The notes below the pieces were generated by a model that saw nothing but the letters and a program-made list of their open reading frames with translations, ran no database searches and had not been told where the DNA came from. A DNA stretch of 64,000 bases, from contig DAHUXH010000014.1 in NCBI GenBank assembly GCA_027307235.1, positions 21,370 through 85,369 of the forward strand, read 5' to 3'. Positions 33,110 through 41,990 of the stretch are shown here, in pieces. Position 1 is the first letter of the stretch. The number at the start of each line of letters is the position of its first letter. The position numbers and the translations under genes are program-made. The stretch comes from Vulcanimicrobiota bacterium. Its GTDB lineage: Bacteria; Vulcanimicrobiota; Vulcanimicrobiia; Vulcanimicrobiales; Vulcanimicrobiaceae.

Positions 33110-33853
33110 TCATCTTACTGCCGGCGCCGTTTCGCTCTTGCCGACGTACGTGCCGATTCCGTCACCCCACACGACGCGCCGGATATTTCCCGGGACGCCC
33201 ATGTCGAAGACGATAATCGGCAACTGATTGTCCATGCACAGTGCCATGGCGGTTGAATCCATCACTTCCAGCCCGCGCTGCAGCACGTCCATGTAGTCCA
33301 TGCGCTCGAAGCGCGTGGCGGTCTTGTCCTTCAACGGATCGGCGGTGTAGATGCCGTCGACCTTGGTCGCCTTGAGAATCGCTTGCGCATTCATCTCGAC
33401 GGCACGCAACGCAGCGGTCGTGTCCGTCGTGAAGTACGGGTTGCCCGTGCCTGCGGCAAAGATGACGACGCGCCCCTTTTCCAAATGGCGCATCGCGCGG
33501 CGGCGGATGTACGGCTCGGCGATTTGATGCATCGCAATCGCCGTCTGCACGCGCGACGGAACACCCAGGCGTTCCAGCGCATCTTGCAGTGCGAGTGCGT
33601 TGATCACGGTCGCGAGCATGCCCATGTAATCGGCGGTCGCACGATCCATGCCGGCTTCTTCGTGCACCTTGCCGCGCCAGATGTTGCCGCCGCCGACGAC
33701 GACGGCGATGCTCACGCCGTCGGCATGAACGTCGGCGATCTGCTGCGCCATCTCGCGGGTGGTGGTAACGTCAACACCGCTCTCCGTCCCCGAGAACGCT
33801 TCGCCGGAGATCTTGAGGAGGATGCGCTGGTACTTGGGGCGATCTCCGTTCAC
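33110..33853 (-). CDS. pyrH: UMP kinase
   Basis: Phosphorylates UMP to UDP in pyrimidine synthesis; amino acid kinase fold, 247 residues. [43 protein letters not shown] and [20 protein letters not shown] are family signatures. GTG start five bases after the tsf stop. Homohexameric in other bacteria. Confidence 0.96.
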   Translation of the reverse strand: MNGDRPKYQRILLKISGEAFSGTESGVDVTTTREMAQQIADVHADGVSIAVVVGGGNIWRGKVHEEAGMDRATADYMGMLATVINALALQDALERLGVPSRVQTAIAMHQIAEPYIRRRAMRHLEKGRVVIFAAGTGNPYFTTDTTAALRAVEMNAQAILKATKVDGIYTADPLKDKTATRFERMDYMDVLQRGLEVMDSTAMALCMDNQLPIIVFDMGVPGNIRRVVWGDGIGTYVGKSETAPAVR

Positions 33854-33858
33854 GACGA

Positions 33859-34470
33859 TCAGATCTCGCCGAGCGCGTACTTCGTGAAGCGCCGAACCTT
33901 GATGTTCTCGCCGAGCGCGCCCACCGCCGCGTTGATCAAATCGTTCACGCTCATGCTGTCGTCCTTGACGAATGCCTGATCGAGCAGCACGTGCTCTTCA
34001 AACCATTTGTTCAGTTTGCCTTCGACGATCTTCTCGGCCACGTCGGCCGGCTTGCCGGCCGGCACCGCACCGCGAAATTCTTCGCGCATCTGCGCGATGA
34101 CGTCGGCGGGCACGGCTTCGCGATCGAGATAGCGCGGGGACATCGCCGCGATGTGCATGGCGATGTCGCGGGTGAGTTCGCCGAACTTGGGGTTGCGGGC
34201 GACGAAGTCGGTTTCGCTGTTCACTTCGACCAGTACGCCGATCTTGCCGCCGGCATGGATGTAACAGGCGACGAGGCCTTCGTTGGCCGAGCGATCCGCT
34301 TTCTTCTGAGCTTGGGCCGCGCCGCGTTCGAGCAGCAGCGCCCTAGCGCGCTCGAAGTCGCCCTGCGCCTCGATGAGCGCCTTACGGCAATCCATCATCG
34401 GTGCGCTGGTCTGTTCGCGCAGGTTCTTGATCTCATCGGCTTTCGGTTGATACGTCATTGCGGTGGACAC
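33859..34470 (-). CDS. tsf: Elongation factor Ts, short form
   Basis: Nucleotide exchange factor for EF-Tu. 203 residues, the short form lacking the second core subdomain of the E. coli protein. N-terminal UBA-like domain [19 protein letters not shown], then [20 protein letters not shown] and [15 protein letters not shown], the EF-Tu contact. Starts GTG 34470 with GGGGAG upstream; an ATG four codons later is possible. A strong terminator-like hairpin lies between rpsB and tsf. Confidence 0.95.
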   Translation of the reverse strand: MSTAMTYQPKADEIKNLREQTSAPMMDCRKALIEAQGDFERARALLLERGAAQAQKKADRSANEGLVACYIHAGGKIGVLVEVNSETDFVARNPKFGELTRDIAMHIAAMSPRYLDREAVPADVIAQMREEFRGAVPAGKPADVAEKIVEGKLNKWFEEHVLLDQAFVKDDSMSVNDLINAAVGALGENIKVRRFTKYALGEI

Positions 34471-34505
34471 GAGTTTCTCCCCGTGGCGTCGAGTTGCTTT
34501 TTCTT

Positions 34506-34532
34506 AAAAAACAGAGGCCGCGAGGCCTCTGT
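34506..34532 (-). terminator. Intrinsic terminator/attenuator between rpsB and tsf
   Basis: A 9-base-pair perfect stem, ACAGAGGCC/GGCCTCTGT (34511-34519 and 34524-34532), loop GCGA, followed on the minus strand by a run of six U residues (34506-34511). It lies after the rpsB stop and before the tsf start, so it should end part of the transcripts and give more S2 than EF-Ts; partial termination at this junction is known in E. coli. Confidence 0.8.
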
Positions 34533-34562
34533 GAACCGGGTGATCGCTGTCGTCGCGGCGGC

Positions 34563-35357
34563 CTAGCCTGCCGCGGCTTCCGCGTCGGCCATCGTGGTGA
34601 TCGGCTCCTCTTCGATCGAGGCGACGAAGTCCGGGGCGGCCTCGGTGTAGGTTGCGGCTTCGTACGAGCTTTCACGCTCGGTGCGGCCCTCGACGATCGC
34701 GTCGGCGATCTTGCCGACCATCAACTTGACCGCGCGGATCGCGTCGTCGTTGCCGGGGATCGGGTAGTCGATCTCGTCGGGATCGCAGTTGGTGTCGATC
34801 ACGGCGATGATCGGAATCTTGAGCTTGCGGGCTTCCATCACGGCGATCCGTTCTTTTTTCGGATCGACGACGAAGACGGCGTCGGGCAAGCGGTGCATGT
34901 CCTTGATGCCGCCGAGGAAGCGTTCGAGTTTGTTCAACTCGTCTTGCAGCTTGGCGACTTCCTTCTTGGGCAGACGGTCGAAATCGCCCTGAAGCTTCAT
35001 GTTCTCGAGTTCGCGCAAGCGCGCGATGCGCTTCTGAATCGTCGCGAAGTTGGTCAGCGTGCCGCCCAGCCAGCGCTGGTTGATGAAGTAGGTGGACGCG
35101 CGCTCCGCCTCGGTGCGCACGACGTCCTGCGCCTGCTTTTTGGTGCCGACGAACAGAACGACCTTGCCTTCACGCGCCATCTGTTTGACCGCCTCGTAGG
35201 TATGGCGGAGATGGCGAACGGTGAGCGCCAGGTCGATGATGTAGATGCCGTTACGCTCCTGGAAGATGAACGGCTTCATCTTGGGGTTCCAGCGACGGGT
35301 CTGATGCCCGAAGTGAACGCCTGCCTCGAGGAGTTCGCGCATGGTGATGACCGACAT
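34563..35357 (-). CDS. rpsB: 30S ribosomal protein S2
   Basis: 264 residues. [66 protein letters not shown] and [20 protein letters not shown] are S2 signatures. The ATG at 35357 is preferred because GGAG sits 8 bases upstream; the GTG three codons earlier has no ribosome site. The C-terminal ~40 residues are an acidic/Ala-rich tail. First gene of the long housekeeping transcript. Confidence 0.96.
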   Translation of the reverse strand: MSVITMRELLEAGVHFGHQTRRWNPKMKPFIFQERNGIYIIDLALTVRHLRHTYEAVKQMAREGKVVLFVGTKKQAQDVVRTEAERASTYFINQRWLGGTLTNFATIQKRIARLRELENMKLQGDFDRLPKKEVAKLQDELNKLERFLGGIKDMHRLPDAVFVVDPKKERIAVMEARKLKIPIIAVIDTNCDPDEIDYPIPGNDDAIRAVKLMVGKIADAIVEGRTERESSYEAATYTEAAPDFVASIEEEPITTMADAEAAAG

Positions 35358-35427
35358 GAATTTCACTCCATTCTGGCCCCCGCCGCGGTGCCGTCATGGC
35401 GGAGCGGGCGTGTCGCGGAGCCATCAT

Positions 35428-35474
35428 CGCCCCCCGTCCGTGCGGGGCGTATTGACAACCGGCAGAGTATACCA
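35428..35474 (-). promoter_or_regulatory. rpsB promoter (extended -10) and leader hairpin
   Basis: On the minus strand TGGTATACT (35474-35466) forms an extended -10 box about 110 bases before the rpsB start. No good -35 is seen, which an extended -10 does not need. The leader downstream carries a GC-rich hairpin (CGCCCC 35428-35433 pairing with GGGGCG 35444-35449). In other bacteria S2 binds its own leader; such a role here is inference. Confidence 0.5.
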
Positions 35475-35504
35475 CGGCCGCCCACACCCCCGCAAACAAG
35501 TTTA

Positions 35505-35520
35505 GCGAACGCATGTTCGC
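35505..35520. promoter_or_regulatory. LexA-like palindrome upstream of rfbB and rpsB
   Basis: GCGAACGCATGTTCGC is an inverted repeat (GCGAAC/GTTCGC, 4-base spacer). It matches 13 of 14 positions of the Gram-positive-type SOS box CGAACRNRYGTTYC. It lies 68 bases before the rfbB start and just upstream of the rpsB -10. Whether LexA or another repressor uses it is unknown; a single site can also be chance. Confidence 0.35.
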
Positions 35521-35587
35521 AACGAGCTACGCCGGGGCGCCCCTTTGCTTTAAGGTTTTTGAACTGACGCGACGAAACGGAGCGGCG

Positions 35588-36592
35588 ATGCGCTGGTTAG
35601 TGACGGGCGGCCTCGGTTTCATCGGGTCCAATTTCATTCGCGTTGTGCTGCGCGAGCGGCCGGACGTGAGGATCGTCAATCTCGACGCGATGACCTATGC
35701 CGGCAACCCGGCCAACCTGCGCGATCTGGAAGACAACCCGCGCTACCGCTTCGTCCACGGCGACATCGGCGACGTGAACGCGGTAGAATCGGCGATCGGC
35801 GACGGCGTCGACGCGATCGTGAACTTCGCCGCCGAGACGCACGTCGATCGGTCGATTCTCGATCCCGAGGCGTTCTTGCGCACCGACATTCTCGGCACGC
35901 ACGTGCTGCTCGAAGCGGTACGCCGGCGCGGCATCGCGCGCTATCTGCAAGTCTCGACCGACGAAGTCTACGGCGACGTCGAGCGCGGCGAGTCGTCCGA
36001 AGACGATCCGCTGCGTCCGCGCAGTCCGTACAGCGCGAGCAAAGCCGGCGGTGATCTGCACGTGCTTGCCTATCGCAGCACCTACGACACGCCGGTGCTG
36101 ATCACGCGCGGCAGCAACACGTACGGCCCGTATCAGTATCCCGAGAAGTTGATCCCGCTCTTCGTCACCAATCTGATCGACGACCAGCAGGTTCCCGTGT
36201 ATGGCGACGGGCTGCAGATTCGCGACTGGCTGCACGTCGAGGACCACGCGCGCGGCATTCTGCACGTGCTCGAACACGGCACGCTCGGTGAAGTCTACAA
36301 CGTCGGCGGTGGGAATCCGCGCACCAATCTGGAGATCACGCGTCTGCTGCTCGAGGGCTGCGGCCGCTCGCACGACACGCACGTGCGGCACGTCGTCGAC
36401 CGGCCCGGACACGACCGCCGGTACGCCGTCAACACCGCGAAGCTGAGCGCGCTCGGCTGGGCGCCGCGCGTTCCGTTCGCCGACGGCATCGCCGCGACGA
36501 TCGTGTGGTACCGTGAGCACGAGTCGTGGTGGCGGCCGCTCAAGAGCGGCGAGTTCCTCGAATACTACAAGCGCCAGTACGCGCATCGTTAG
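35588..36592 (+). CDS. rfbB: dTDP-glucose 4,6-dehydratase
   Basis: Converts dTDP-glucose to dTDP-4-keto-6-deoxyglucose, precursor of rhamnose and other deoxysugars. 334 residues: WLVTGGLGFIGSNFIRVVL (NAD loop), FAAETHVDRSI, STDEVYGDVERGES, and SPYSASKAGGDLHVLAYRST containing the YxxxK pair, followed by RGSNTYGPYQYPEKLIPLF. ATG 35588 starts right at the NAD loop with GGAG upstream; the open frame extends 25 codons further without homology. The rfbA frame follows directly behind its TAG. Confidence 0.95.
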   Translation: MRWLVTGGLGFIGSNFIRVVLRERPDVRIVNLDAMTYAGNPANLRDLEDNPRYRFVHGDIGDVNAVESAIGDGVDAIVNFAAETHVDRSILDPEAFLRTDILGTHVLLEAVRRRGIARYLQVSTDEVYGDVERGESSEDDPLRPRSPYSASKAGGDLHVLAYRSTYDTPVLITRGSNTYGPYQYPEKLIPLFVTNLIDDQQVPVYGDGLQIRDWLHVEDHARGILHVLEHGTLGEVYNVGGGNPRTNLEITRLLLEGCGRSHDTHVRHVVDRPGHDRRYAVNTAKLSALGWAPRVPFADGIAATIVWYREHESWWRPLKSGEFLEYYKRQYAHR

Positions 36593-36604
36593 GGAGGGCA
36601 GATC

Positions 36605-37336
36605 ATCAAGGGCGTCATTCTCGCAGGCGGGTTGGGCTCGCGCCTTCGCCCCCTGACCAAGATCACGAACAAGCATCTGCTGCCGATCTACGACCGGCCG
36701 ATGATCTACTATCCGATCGAAACGCTGTGCAAGGCGGGCATTCGCGACATCATGATCGTCACCGGCGGCAATTCGGCCGGAGATTTCTTGCGCTTGCTCG
36801 GCAACGGCTCCGAATTCGGCTTGAAAGACATCTACTACACGTATCAGGAAGGCGAAGGCGGCATCGCCGACGCGCTCAAGCTCTGCGAGCATTTCGCCGA
36901 GGGACAGCGGATCGTCGTCATTCTCGGCGACAATATCGTGCAAGACGACATCGGTCCGTACGTGAGAAAATTCGAGCAACAGGATTCAGGCGCGCGCATC
37001 TTGCTCAAGCAAGTCGACGACCCCGAGCGCTTCGGCGTCGCCGAACTCGACGGCGAGCGCATCGTCAACATCGTCGAAAAACCCGCGACGCCCAAGAGCC
37101 GCTATGCGGTCACCGGCATCTACATGTACGATCGCCGCGTCTTCGACTTCGCGCGCAAACTCAAACCCTCCGATCGCGGCGAACTCGAGATTACCGACGT
37201 CAACAACCAGTACATCAAAGAAGGCGACCTGCACTACGACGTGCTCGACGGCTGGTGGACGGACGCCGGAACGTTCGAGAGCCTCTATCGCGCGAGTTCA
37301 CTCGTCGCCGGCGAAAACACCGGCCGGCGATCGTAG
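36605..37336 (+). CDS. rfbA: Glucose-1-phosphate thymidylyltransferase, non-canonical start
   Basis: Makes dTDP-glucose from dTTP and glucose 1-phosphate; feeds rfbB. About 243 residues (short RmlA form): GVILAGGLGSRLRPLTKITN (nucleotide loop), KHLLPIYDRPMIYYPIETL, VILGDNIVQDDIG, RFGVAELDGERIVNIVEKP, and GWWTDAGTFESLY. Odd: the frame runs back to the rfbB TAG without any ATG, GTG or TTG before the essential loop; the first such codon, TTG 36632, falls inside it. AUC at 36605 stands exactly where homologues have their ATG (MKG.ILAGG against IKGVILAGG), with AGGGAGGG at 36591-36598 at proper spacing. An in-frame readthrough of the TAG or a sequencing error are alternatives. Confidence 0.88.
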   Translation: MKGVILAGGLGSRLRPLTKITNKHLLPIYDRPMIYYPIETLCKAGIRDIMIVTGGNSAGDFLRLLGNGSEFGLKDIYYTYQEGEGGIADALKLCEHFAEGQRIVVILGDNIVQDDIGPYVRKFEQQDSGARILLKQVDDPERFGVAELDGERIVNIVEKPATPKSRYAVTGIYMYDRRVFDFARKLKPSDRGELEITDVNNQYIKEGDLHYDVLDGWWTDAGTFESLYRASSLVAGENTGRRS

Positions 37337-37346
37337 GCGTAAGAGC

Positions 37347-38087
37347 CTATGCGGGGACGGCGTCGATCAGAAATTGCAGTGTACGAAACTCATCCATGTC
37401 GCGCTGCGTCACGCCGCGTAACGTGAAGCCCTTCGTGTCGATGTTCACGGCCTGACCGGCCGGCACCGCTAGATTCGGCACGCGCGCGTCCGGATTTGTC
37501 CCGGCGCGCATAATGCGATAGCCGGTTCTTTCGAAGAGTTCGACGATACTGTTCATCGTGAAGAAGCGAATGTGCGTGACATCGAGCAAGCCTTCTTCGA
37601 CGTAATCCCAATTGCCGTTCATCAGTTGATCGATGAGCCACAGATTGCGCACGTTTGGAATGCTCGCCAGAACCTGCGCGTCGGGAGCAAGCAGCGGCCG
37701 CACCCGCTCCAACACCCTCCATGGATTGACGAGATGTTCGAGCACGTCGGGAAAAAATACGAGATCGAGGCTTCCGGGGCCGAGACCGACCGCTTCGAAA
37801 TCCAGCGTCTCGACACTTTCGACATGAACGTGATCGATTCGCGCAGCAGCGATCTGCGCAACTTCCTTGTTGAGTTCAACGCCGTGAACCACGGCATTCG
37901 GAAAGCGGTCTTTTACGGCGCCGCTCGTTGCCGCACCGGCACAGCCGACATCCAGCACAACACGCGGCTCATGACGGATCAGCACCAACAACTCGCTGCG
38001 CACGTGCTGATAGTACTCCGAGGTGAAACCACGCTGGGCCGCCGGCGTCGGATCGGAAAGTTCTTTCCAGACAGGCCGTGTACTCAT
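37347..38087 (-). CDS. SAM-dependent methyltransferase (type 11/12)
   Basis: About 246 residues. SAM loop RVVLDVGCAGAATSGAV, acidic pair HGVELNKEVA, then LDLVFFPDVLEHLVNPWRVL and LLAPDAQVLASIPNVRNLW, the usual class I order. The last ~100 residues closely resemble the C-terminal part of the large protein encoded at 38729-40702 (GLLDVTHIRFFTMNSIVELF against GLLDITNLRFFTRKSIGELF), so the two are paralogues. Start ATG 38087 (MSTRPVWKEL). Divergent from the cysteine-dioxygenase-like gene. Probably methylates a sugar or glycan here; substrate unknown. Confidence 0.8.
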   Translation of the reverse strand: MSTRPVWKELSDPTPAAQRGFTSEYYQHVRSELLVLIRHEPRVVLDVGCAGAATSGAVKDRFPNAVVHGVELNKEVAQIAAARIDHVHVESVETLDFEAVGLGPGSLDLVFFPDVLEHLVNPWRVLERVRPLLAPDAQVLASIPNVRNLWLIDQLMNGNWDYVEEGLLDVTHIRFFTMNSIVELFERTGYRIMRAGTNPDARVPNLAVPAGQAVNIDTKGFTLRGVTQRDMDEFRTLQFLIDAVPA

Positions 38088-38166
38088 CGAAGCCGACTTC
38101 GCGCCCTCAGAAGCCCTCCCTCCGATGCCGATAACCGGGAGAGGTCGTCGAAGGATATCGTGTGAC

Positions 38167-38739
38167 ATGCGCATGGATGTAAGTCAGCTCGTCCGGACCC
38201 TGCGAGGGATCGATCCGCTCGCCTATGGCCCCGCTACGATCGGCACCCTGATGCGCGACGTTCGCATTGGCCTCGGCGAGGTGGAGCCTTTCATGTCGGT
38301 CCGCAAGGGCGGATACACACGCAACTTGGTGTACGCCGACGCGCACTTTGAGTTGATGGTCCTCGTCTGGGACCAAGACGCGACGACGGCCATCCACGAT
38401 CATGCCGGTCAACACTGCTGGTTCACCGCGCTGTCGGGGACGTTTGATTTGCAGAACTATCGCCGGGTCAGCGGCGGCCGGGCGCCGGGGGCCGCGCGAA
38501 TCGCTCCGGCCGAAACGCTCCGCGGCGTCAGCATCGGTGAACCCGACTACCGCCACGGCGATAGTGACATTCACCGCGTGGCGGTCGCGCCCGGATGCGA
38601 GCAGGCAATATCGCTGCACGTGTATGCGAATCCGCTTGCGACCTGCCTCGTGTTCGACGAGGAGCGCGGTGTGTGCGGTCTCAAGCAGCTCAAGTATGAC
38701 ACCGTCGCGGTCGATCGGCTCGCCGCGATCAATCCGTAG
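38167..38739 (+). CDS. Cysteine dioxygenase-like cupin
   Basis: 190 residues, related to type I cysteine dioxygenase, which oxidises cysteine to cysteine sulfinate. YTRNLVYADAHFELMVLVW, then the iron site AIHDHAGQHCWFTALSGTF (His-X-His and the cysteine of the Cys-Tyr crosslink position), and a third His in DSDIHRVAV; ISLHVYANPLATC follows. All ligands are present. Two ATG codons at the start (38167, 38173). Upstream, GCCGATAA at 38127-38134 matches a sigma-28 -10 element but the -35 is poor. Its place among glycan genes is unexplained; its 3' end overlaps the convergent glycosyltransferase by 11 bases. Confidence 0.75.
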   Translation: MRMDVSQLVRTLRGIDPLAYGPATIGTLMRDVRIGLGEVEPFMSVRKGGYTRNLVYADAHFELMVLVWDQDATTAIHDHAGQHCWFTALSGTFDLQNYRRVSGGRAPGAARIAPAETLRGVSIGEPDYRHGDSDIHRVAVAPGCEQAISLHVYANPLATCLVFDEERGVCGLKQLKYDTVAVDRLAAINP

Positions 38740-40702
38740 ACGCCGTCACATCTTCCACGACGGCCTCGACGTAGTAGCACAGGGTGCGGATTTCCTCATA
38801 GTTCCCGGCGGTCACGTTCTTCAACGAGAATTTCGCCGTATCGATGTTGCACGTTGCGCCTTCGGCCAATGCTTGTGCCGGCAGGCGCTCGTCGAGCGCA
38901 CGTTGCAGCCGCGTTATGCGATAGCCGGTCTGCTCGAAAAGCTCGCCGATACTCTTTCTCGTGAAGAATCGCAGATTGGTGATGTCGAGGAGGCCGTCGA
39001 GCGCGTACTCCCAACGTCCGGCGAGCACGTTGGTGATCGTGTCGATCGTCCGCAGGTTCGGGACGCTTGCGAGCAGCACAGCCTCGTCGCAGAGAAAGGG
39101 CTTGAGCCGCTCCAGGAAGCTCCACGGATCGTACATCTTCTGCAGTACGTCTGCCAGCATGACGAGATCGACACTCCCGCGCTCGATGCCACATGTCGAG
39201 AGATCGAGCGCCTCGCTGAGCGTCAACGTGATGACTGTCGCCCCGCTGTAGCGCTCTTGCACGGCGGCTCCGGTTGAAGCAGCGCCGATCGTGAGCACGC
39301 GTTGCGGCGGTTTGGCGATTATGGCAACGAGATCCAAGGATGCCGGTGTGAGCCGCTCAGCGGGCCGCGTCACATCATCCCACACATGCCGCGTCGAACC
39401 GTTCGCCGGCGCGGTGTCCACCGGTGGCATGAGTCGCTGCGCGATCGCCTGCGCGCAGCGTACAGCAGAGTTGCCGTCGTTCGCTATCTGAAAATACGGC
39501 AAGCGCGCCGCCTGATTGCGCAATACGTCCTGACGAATCTGGGCATTGGTGAGGAGCTGCTGCAGAACGTCGGCCAAGCCTTCGGCGTTGCCGTGCTGGA
39601 CGCACGGTATCGCGTCCTCTGCCCCAAACGCCGGGCCGGAAAACCACGAGGCCGGCATCCAGAGATTCACGGCAGGTACGCCGGCCATCATGGCTTCAAC
39701 GATCGCCCCTGAATCGTGCGCGACCAGCACGTCCGCGCCGATCACCACCGACGCGAGATCGCCGAACCCAAATGAAATCGTCATCGTGCAGCCAACCTCG
39801 GCGGCGATGCGCTCGACAGCCTCACGCGCAAAATCGGCATTTGGCGGGCGGTCCTTGATCAGCGGGTGAACCGAAACGCCGCGCCGCTGCAGCACCGCGC
39901 AGGCGCTCAAGAATGCGCGCAGCGATGCTTCGTAGACGTCTGCGTCACGCAGCGCAGTCAGCTTGGCATTCCATGTCGTAGCAAAGACGACGATGGGCGC
40001 GTTTGCCTGCGCATTGACCTCCGCTCGCAGTCGTGCGCGCAGGTCGTTGCGTCGCGTCAGCAGCGCCGGGAAACCGTCCCATGCCGGGCTGCCGGTGACG
40101 ATCATGCGCTCGCGCGGGAAGCCCACATCCAGGTACGGCTCCATGCCGCGCTCGCCGGCGAAGGTCATAAAATCGGCGTGAAAGTCCGCTGTAACGGTGT
40201 AGGGGGTGCCCAGTCCCACGGCGTGGCTGACCAGAAACACCGGGATGCCGTGCCGCTTGGCCCAAAGGGCCGCGGTTTTTCCGGTGAGCGCCTCACTTTC
40301 GTTGAGCACCACCGCGGCGACCCGTTCCTTTTCGCGCACGCGTTCGAGCACATTGACGAGATGCAGGGCCAACGGAAGCCGCCGATTCGCGGTATCGAGT
40401 ATGGCCTCAACCGCACGCGCTCCCTGCGGCTTGCCGTCGATGGCGCCGGTGAAGTGGTCGCGAAGTACGTGTGCTGCCTCTTCCACGCGAACCGCACCGT
40501 CGAGCCGGGCGCTCTCGCTATCCGAAGCCAGCTCGCCTTGGCCGAGCACAAGCCAGCGCCGCCCCAAGCGTTCGAACTCCGACCGCAACGATTCCGAGAG
40601 CGTGTATTCGCAGGCAATGTCAAAGCCGTGACGCGCGGCCAGCTCCACGCCAACCCGTGCAAAGGGCTGCCACAGGAGCGAGATGATGACCGGCCTAGCC
40701 AC
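38729..40702 (-). CDS. GT-B-like glycosyltransferase fused to a methyltransferase-like domain
   Basis: About 657 residues. Residues ~1-440 look like a GT-B/surface-carbohydrate transferase: PVFLVSHAVGLGTPYT, RMIVTGSPAWDGFPAL, IVVFATTWNAKL, and VIGADVLVAHDSGAIVEAMM followed by GVPAVNLW, the donor-binding end. Residues ~470-657 resemble the neighbouring methyltransferase, but the SAM loop is degraded (RVLTIGAASTGAAVQ, no acidic start, no GxG) and DVLEH became DVLQK, so this half may be inactive. GTG at 40702 overlaps the upstream TAG by 8 bases. Last gene of a four-gene minus operon; could transfer a nonulosonic acid or other sugar. Confidence 0.65.
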   Translation of the reverse strand: MARPVIISLLWQPFARVGVELAARHGFDIACEYTLSESLRSEFERLGRRWLVLGQGELASDSESARLDGAVRVEEAAHVLRDHFTGAIDGKPQGARAVEAILDTANRRLPLALHLVNVLERVREKERVAAVVLNESEALTGKTAALWAKRHGIPVFLVSHAVGLGTPYTVTADFHADFMTFAGERGMEPYLDVGFPRERMIVTGSPAWDGFPALLTRRNDLRARLRAEVNAQANAPIVVFATTWNAKLTALRDADVYEASLRAFLSACAVLQRRGVSVHPLIKDRPPNADFAREAVERIAAEVGCTMTISFGFGDLASVVIGADVLVAHDSGAIVEAMMAGVPAVNLWMPASWFSGPAFGAEDAIPCVQHGNAEGLADVLQQLLTNAQIRQDVLRNQAARLPYFQIANDGNSAVRCAQAIAQRLMPPVDTAPANGSTRHVWDDVTRPAERLTPASLDLVAIIAKPPQRVLTIGAASTGAAVQERYSGATVITLTLSEALDLSTCGIERGSVDLVMLADVLQKMYDPWSFLERLKPFLCDEAVLLASVPNLRTIDTITNVLAGRWEYALDGLLDITNLRFFTRKSIGELFEQTGYRITRLQRALDERLPAQALAEGATCNIDTAKFSLKNVTAGNYEEIRTLCYYVEAVVEDVTASTD

Positions 40703-41978
40703 GTGCGGATATCCCGCTCGCCGGCGAGAACGCGTCGAACGCGCGATCGAGAATTTCACTGGCCGCGTCGTATGAGAGCAGCGTCACGAGGGGCACCCCC
40801 TCATGCGTCCACCGCGCGCCGAGCGCGTCAACCTTGCCCAGCTCGCTCAACAACTCAAGCATCTGCGCATCGTGACGCCCCGCCTGCAGCACGCGCTCGA
40901 GGACGCGGCACTGCGATTCTTCCAGAAAATCGTGGTAACGAATCGGCCACCGCCATGCGAGGTTCGCGAGCGCAATTCGCGCCAGCGCGTACATGCATGG
41001 CTCATGCGCAAGAAGGTTCGAAAGACGTTCGCGCATCTTCGGCGCATCGGCGCCGCCGCGCGCTGCCAGAAGATCAGCCGTCAAACCGCCGCGCAGTTCG
41101 CCTGCGTACTCGGCGTTGCGTTCCAGCCATCGGCTATTCGCCTGCGAATCCGCGCGCCGGTCGAATACCGCCATGTAGCGGCTCGCGGTCTCGCTGGTGG
41201 TGCGCGCAACAATCTCCTCTTCCAAGAAAACAAACAGCTCAAACAACTTCGGATCGACGCTCACCCACGACAACAGGCGATCCCAACTAAACCCGCTCAC
41301 CGCACCGCCGGTCAGGAAATGATTGAATCCCGCGCGTCCGAAGAACACACCATAAGGTACGACGGCCGAGATCGTAAAGCCAAGCTCGTCGGCAAACGAC
41401 ACCAACTCGTCGATGGGAAGACGCAGAAAAAACGAGCCGACGTCTTTGGGTGCGAAATGCGACACACCGTATTCCGCCGGTTTGCCGACGGCTCGTGCAT
41501 ACGCAATATCGTGATCGAGCGAGTAGACGTCGAAGATGACGCGCCCGCCGGGACGAACGACGCGCACCCATTCCTTGAGGATCTCCCGCCAGTGCGGGAA
41601 GTGCGCGAAGGTATTGAGCGCCATGACCGTGTCGAAGCTGTCGTTCGGAAGCGGCAGGCGCGCAACATCGCCGGGCAAAAGGGTGATCGGCACCGGTCCG
41701 GCAAGCTCTCGGCACTTGTCGAGCATCGCTTGTGAGCTGTCGATGCCCGTGACGTTGTACCCGCGGCGCGCAAGCGGCAGGCTCGCGCGACCGGTTCCGA
41801 TGCCGATGTCGAGAACGTCGCTTCCGCAAGCGAAGCGTTCGAATATCCGTGTTTCCACGTGATTCTTCAGCACGTTCCAGCCGCTGCGCTCAGCCATGCG
41901 CTGCGCATAGCCGGACACCATACCGGCATCTTTCCATGCGTTGGTCTTCCACGCGATGTGCGCGGCTTGGTCGTTCAC
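40695..41978 (-). CDS. SAM-dependent methyltransferase with long helical C-terminus
   Basis: 427 residues. Residues ~1-250 form a complete class I methyltransferase: SDVLDIGIGTGRASLPLARR, VTGIDSSQAMLDKCREL, LPLPNDSFDTVMALNTFAHF, RVVRPGGRVIFDVYS. Residues ~260-427 are mostly helical, with an unrecognised Ala/Leu-rich repeat-like section (LACRNG-type motifs absent). GTG start with GGAG 8 bases before it. Follows the PIG-L gene with 12 bases between. Probably an O- or N-methyltransferase of the glycan pathway. Confidence 0.8.
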   Translation of the reverse strand: MNDQAAHIAWKTNAWKDAGMVSGYAQRMAERSGWNVLKNHVETRIFERFACGSDVLDIGIGTGRASLPLARRGYNVTGIDSSQAMLDKCRELAGPVPITLLPGDVARLPLPNDSFDTVMALNTFAHFPHWREILKEWVRVVRPGGRVIFDVYSLDHDIAYARAVGKPAEYGVSHFAPKDVGSFFLRLPIDELVSFADELGFTISAVVPYGVFFGRAGFNHFLTGGAVSGFSWDRLLSWVSVDPKLFELFVFLEEEIVARTTSETASRYMAVFDRRADSQANSRWLERNAEYAGELRGGLTADLLAARGGADAPKMRERLSNLLAHEPCMYALARIALANLAWRWPIRYHDFLEESQCRVLERVLQAGRHDAQMLELLSELGKVDALGARWTHEGVPLVTLLSYDAASEILDRAFDAFSPASGISARG

Positions 41979-41990
41979 GAACGTACTCCG

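Noticed and set aside
37334..37350. Small inverted repeat TAGGC/GCCTA after rfbA
   Set aside because: Only five pairs and no U-run; too weak to call a terminator.
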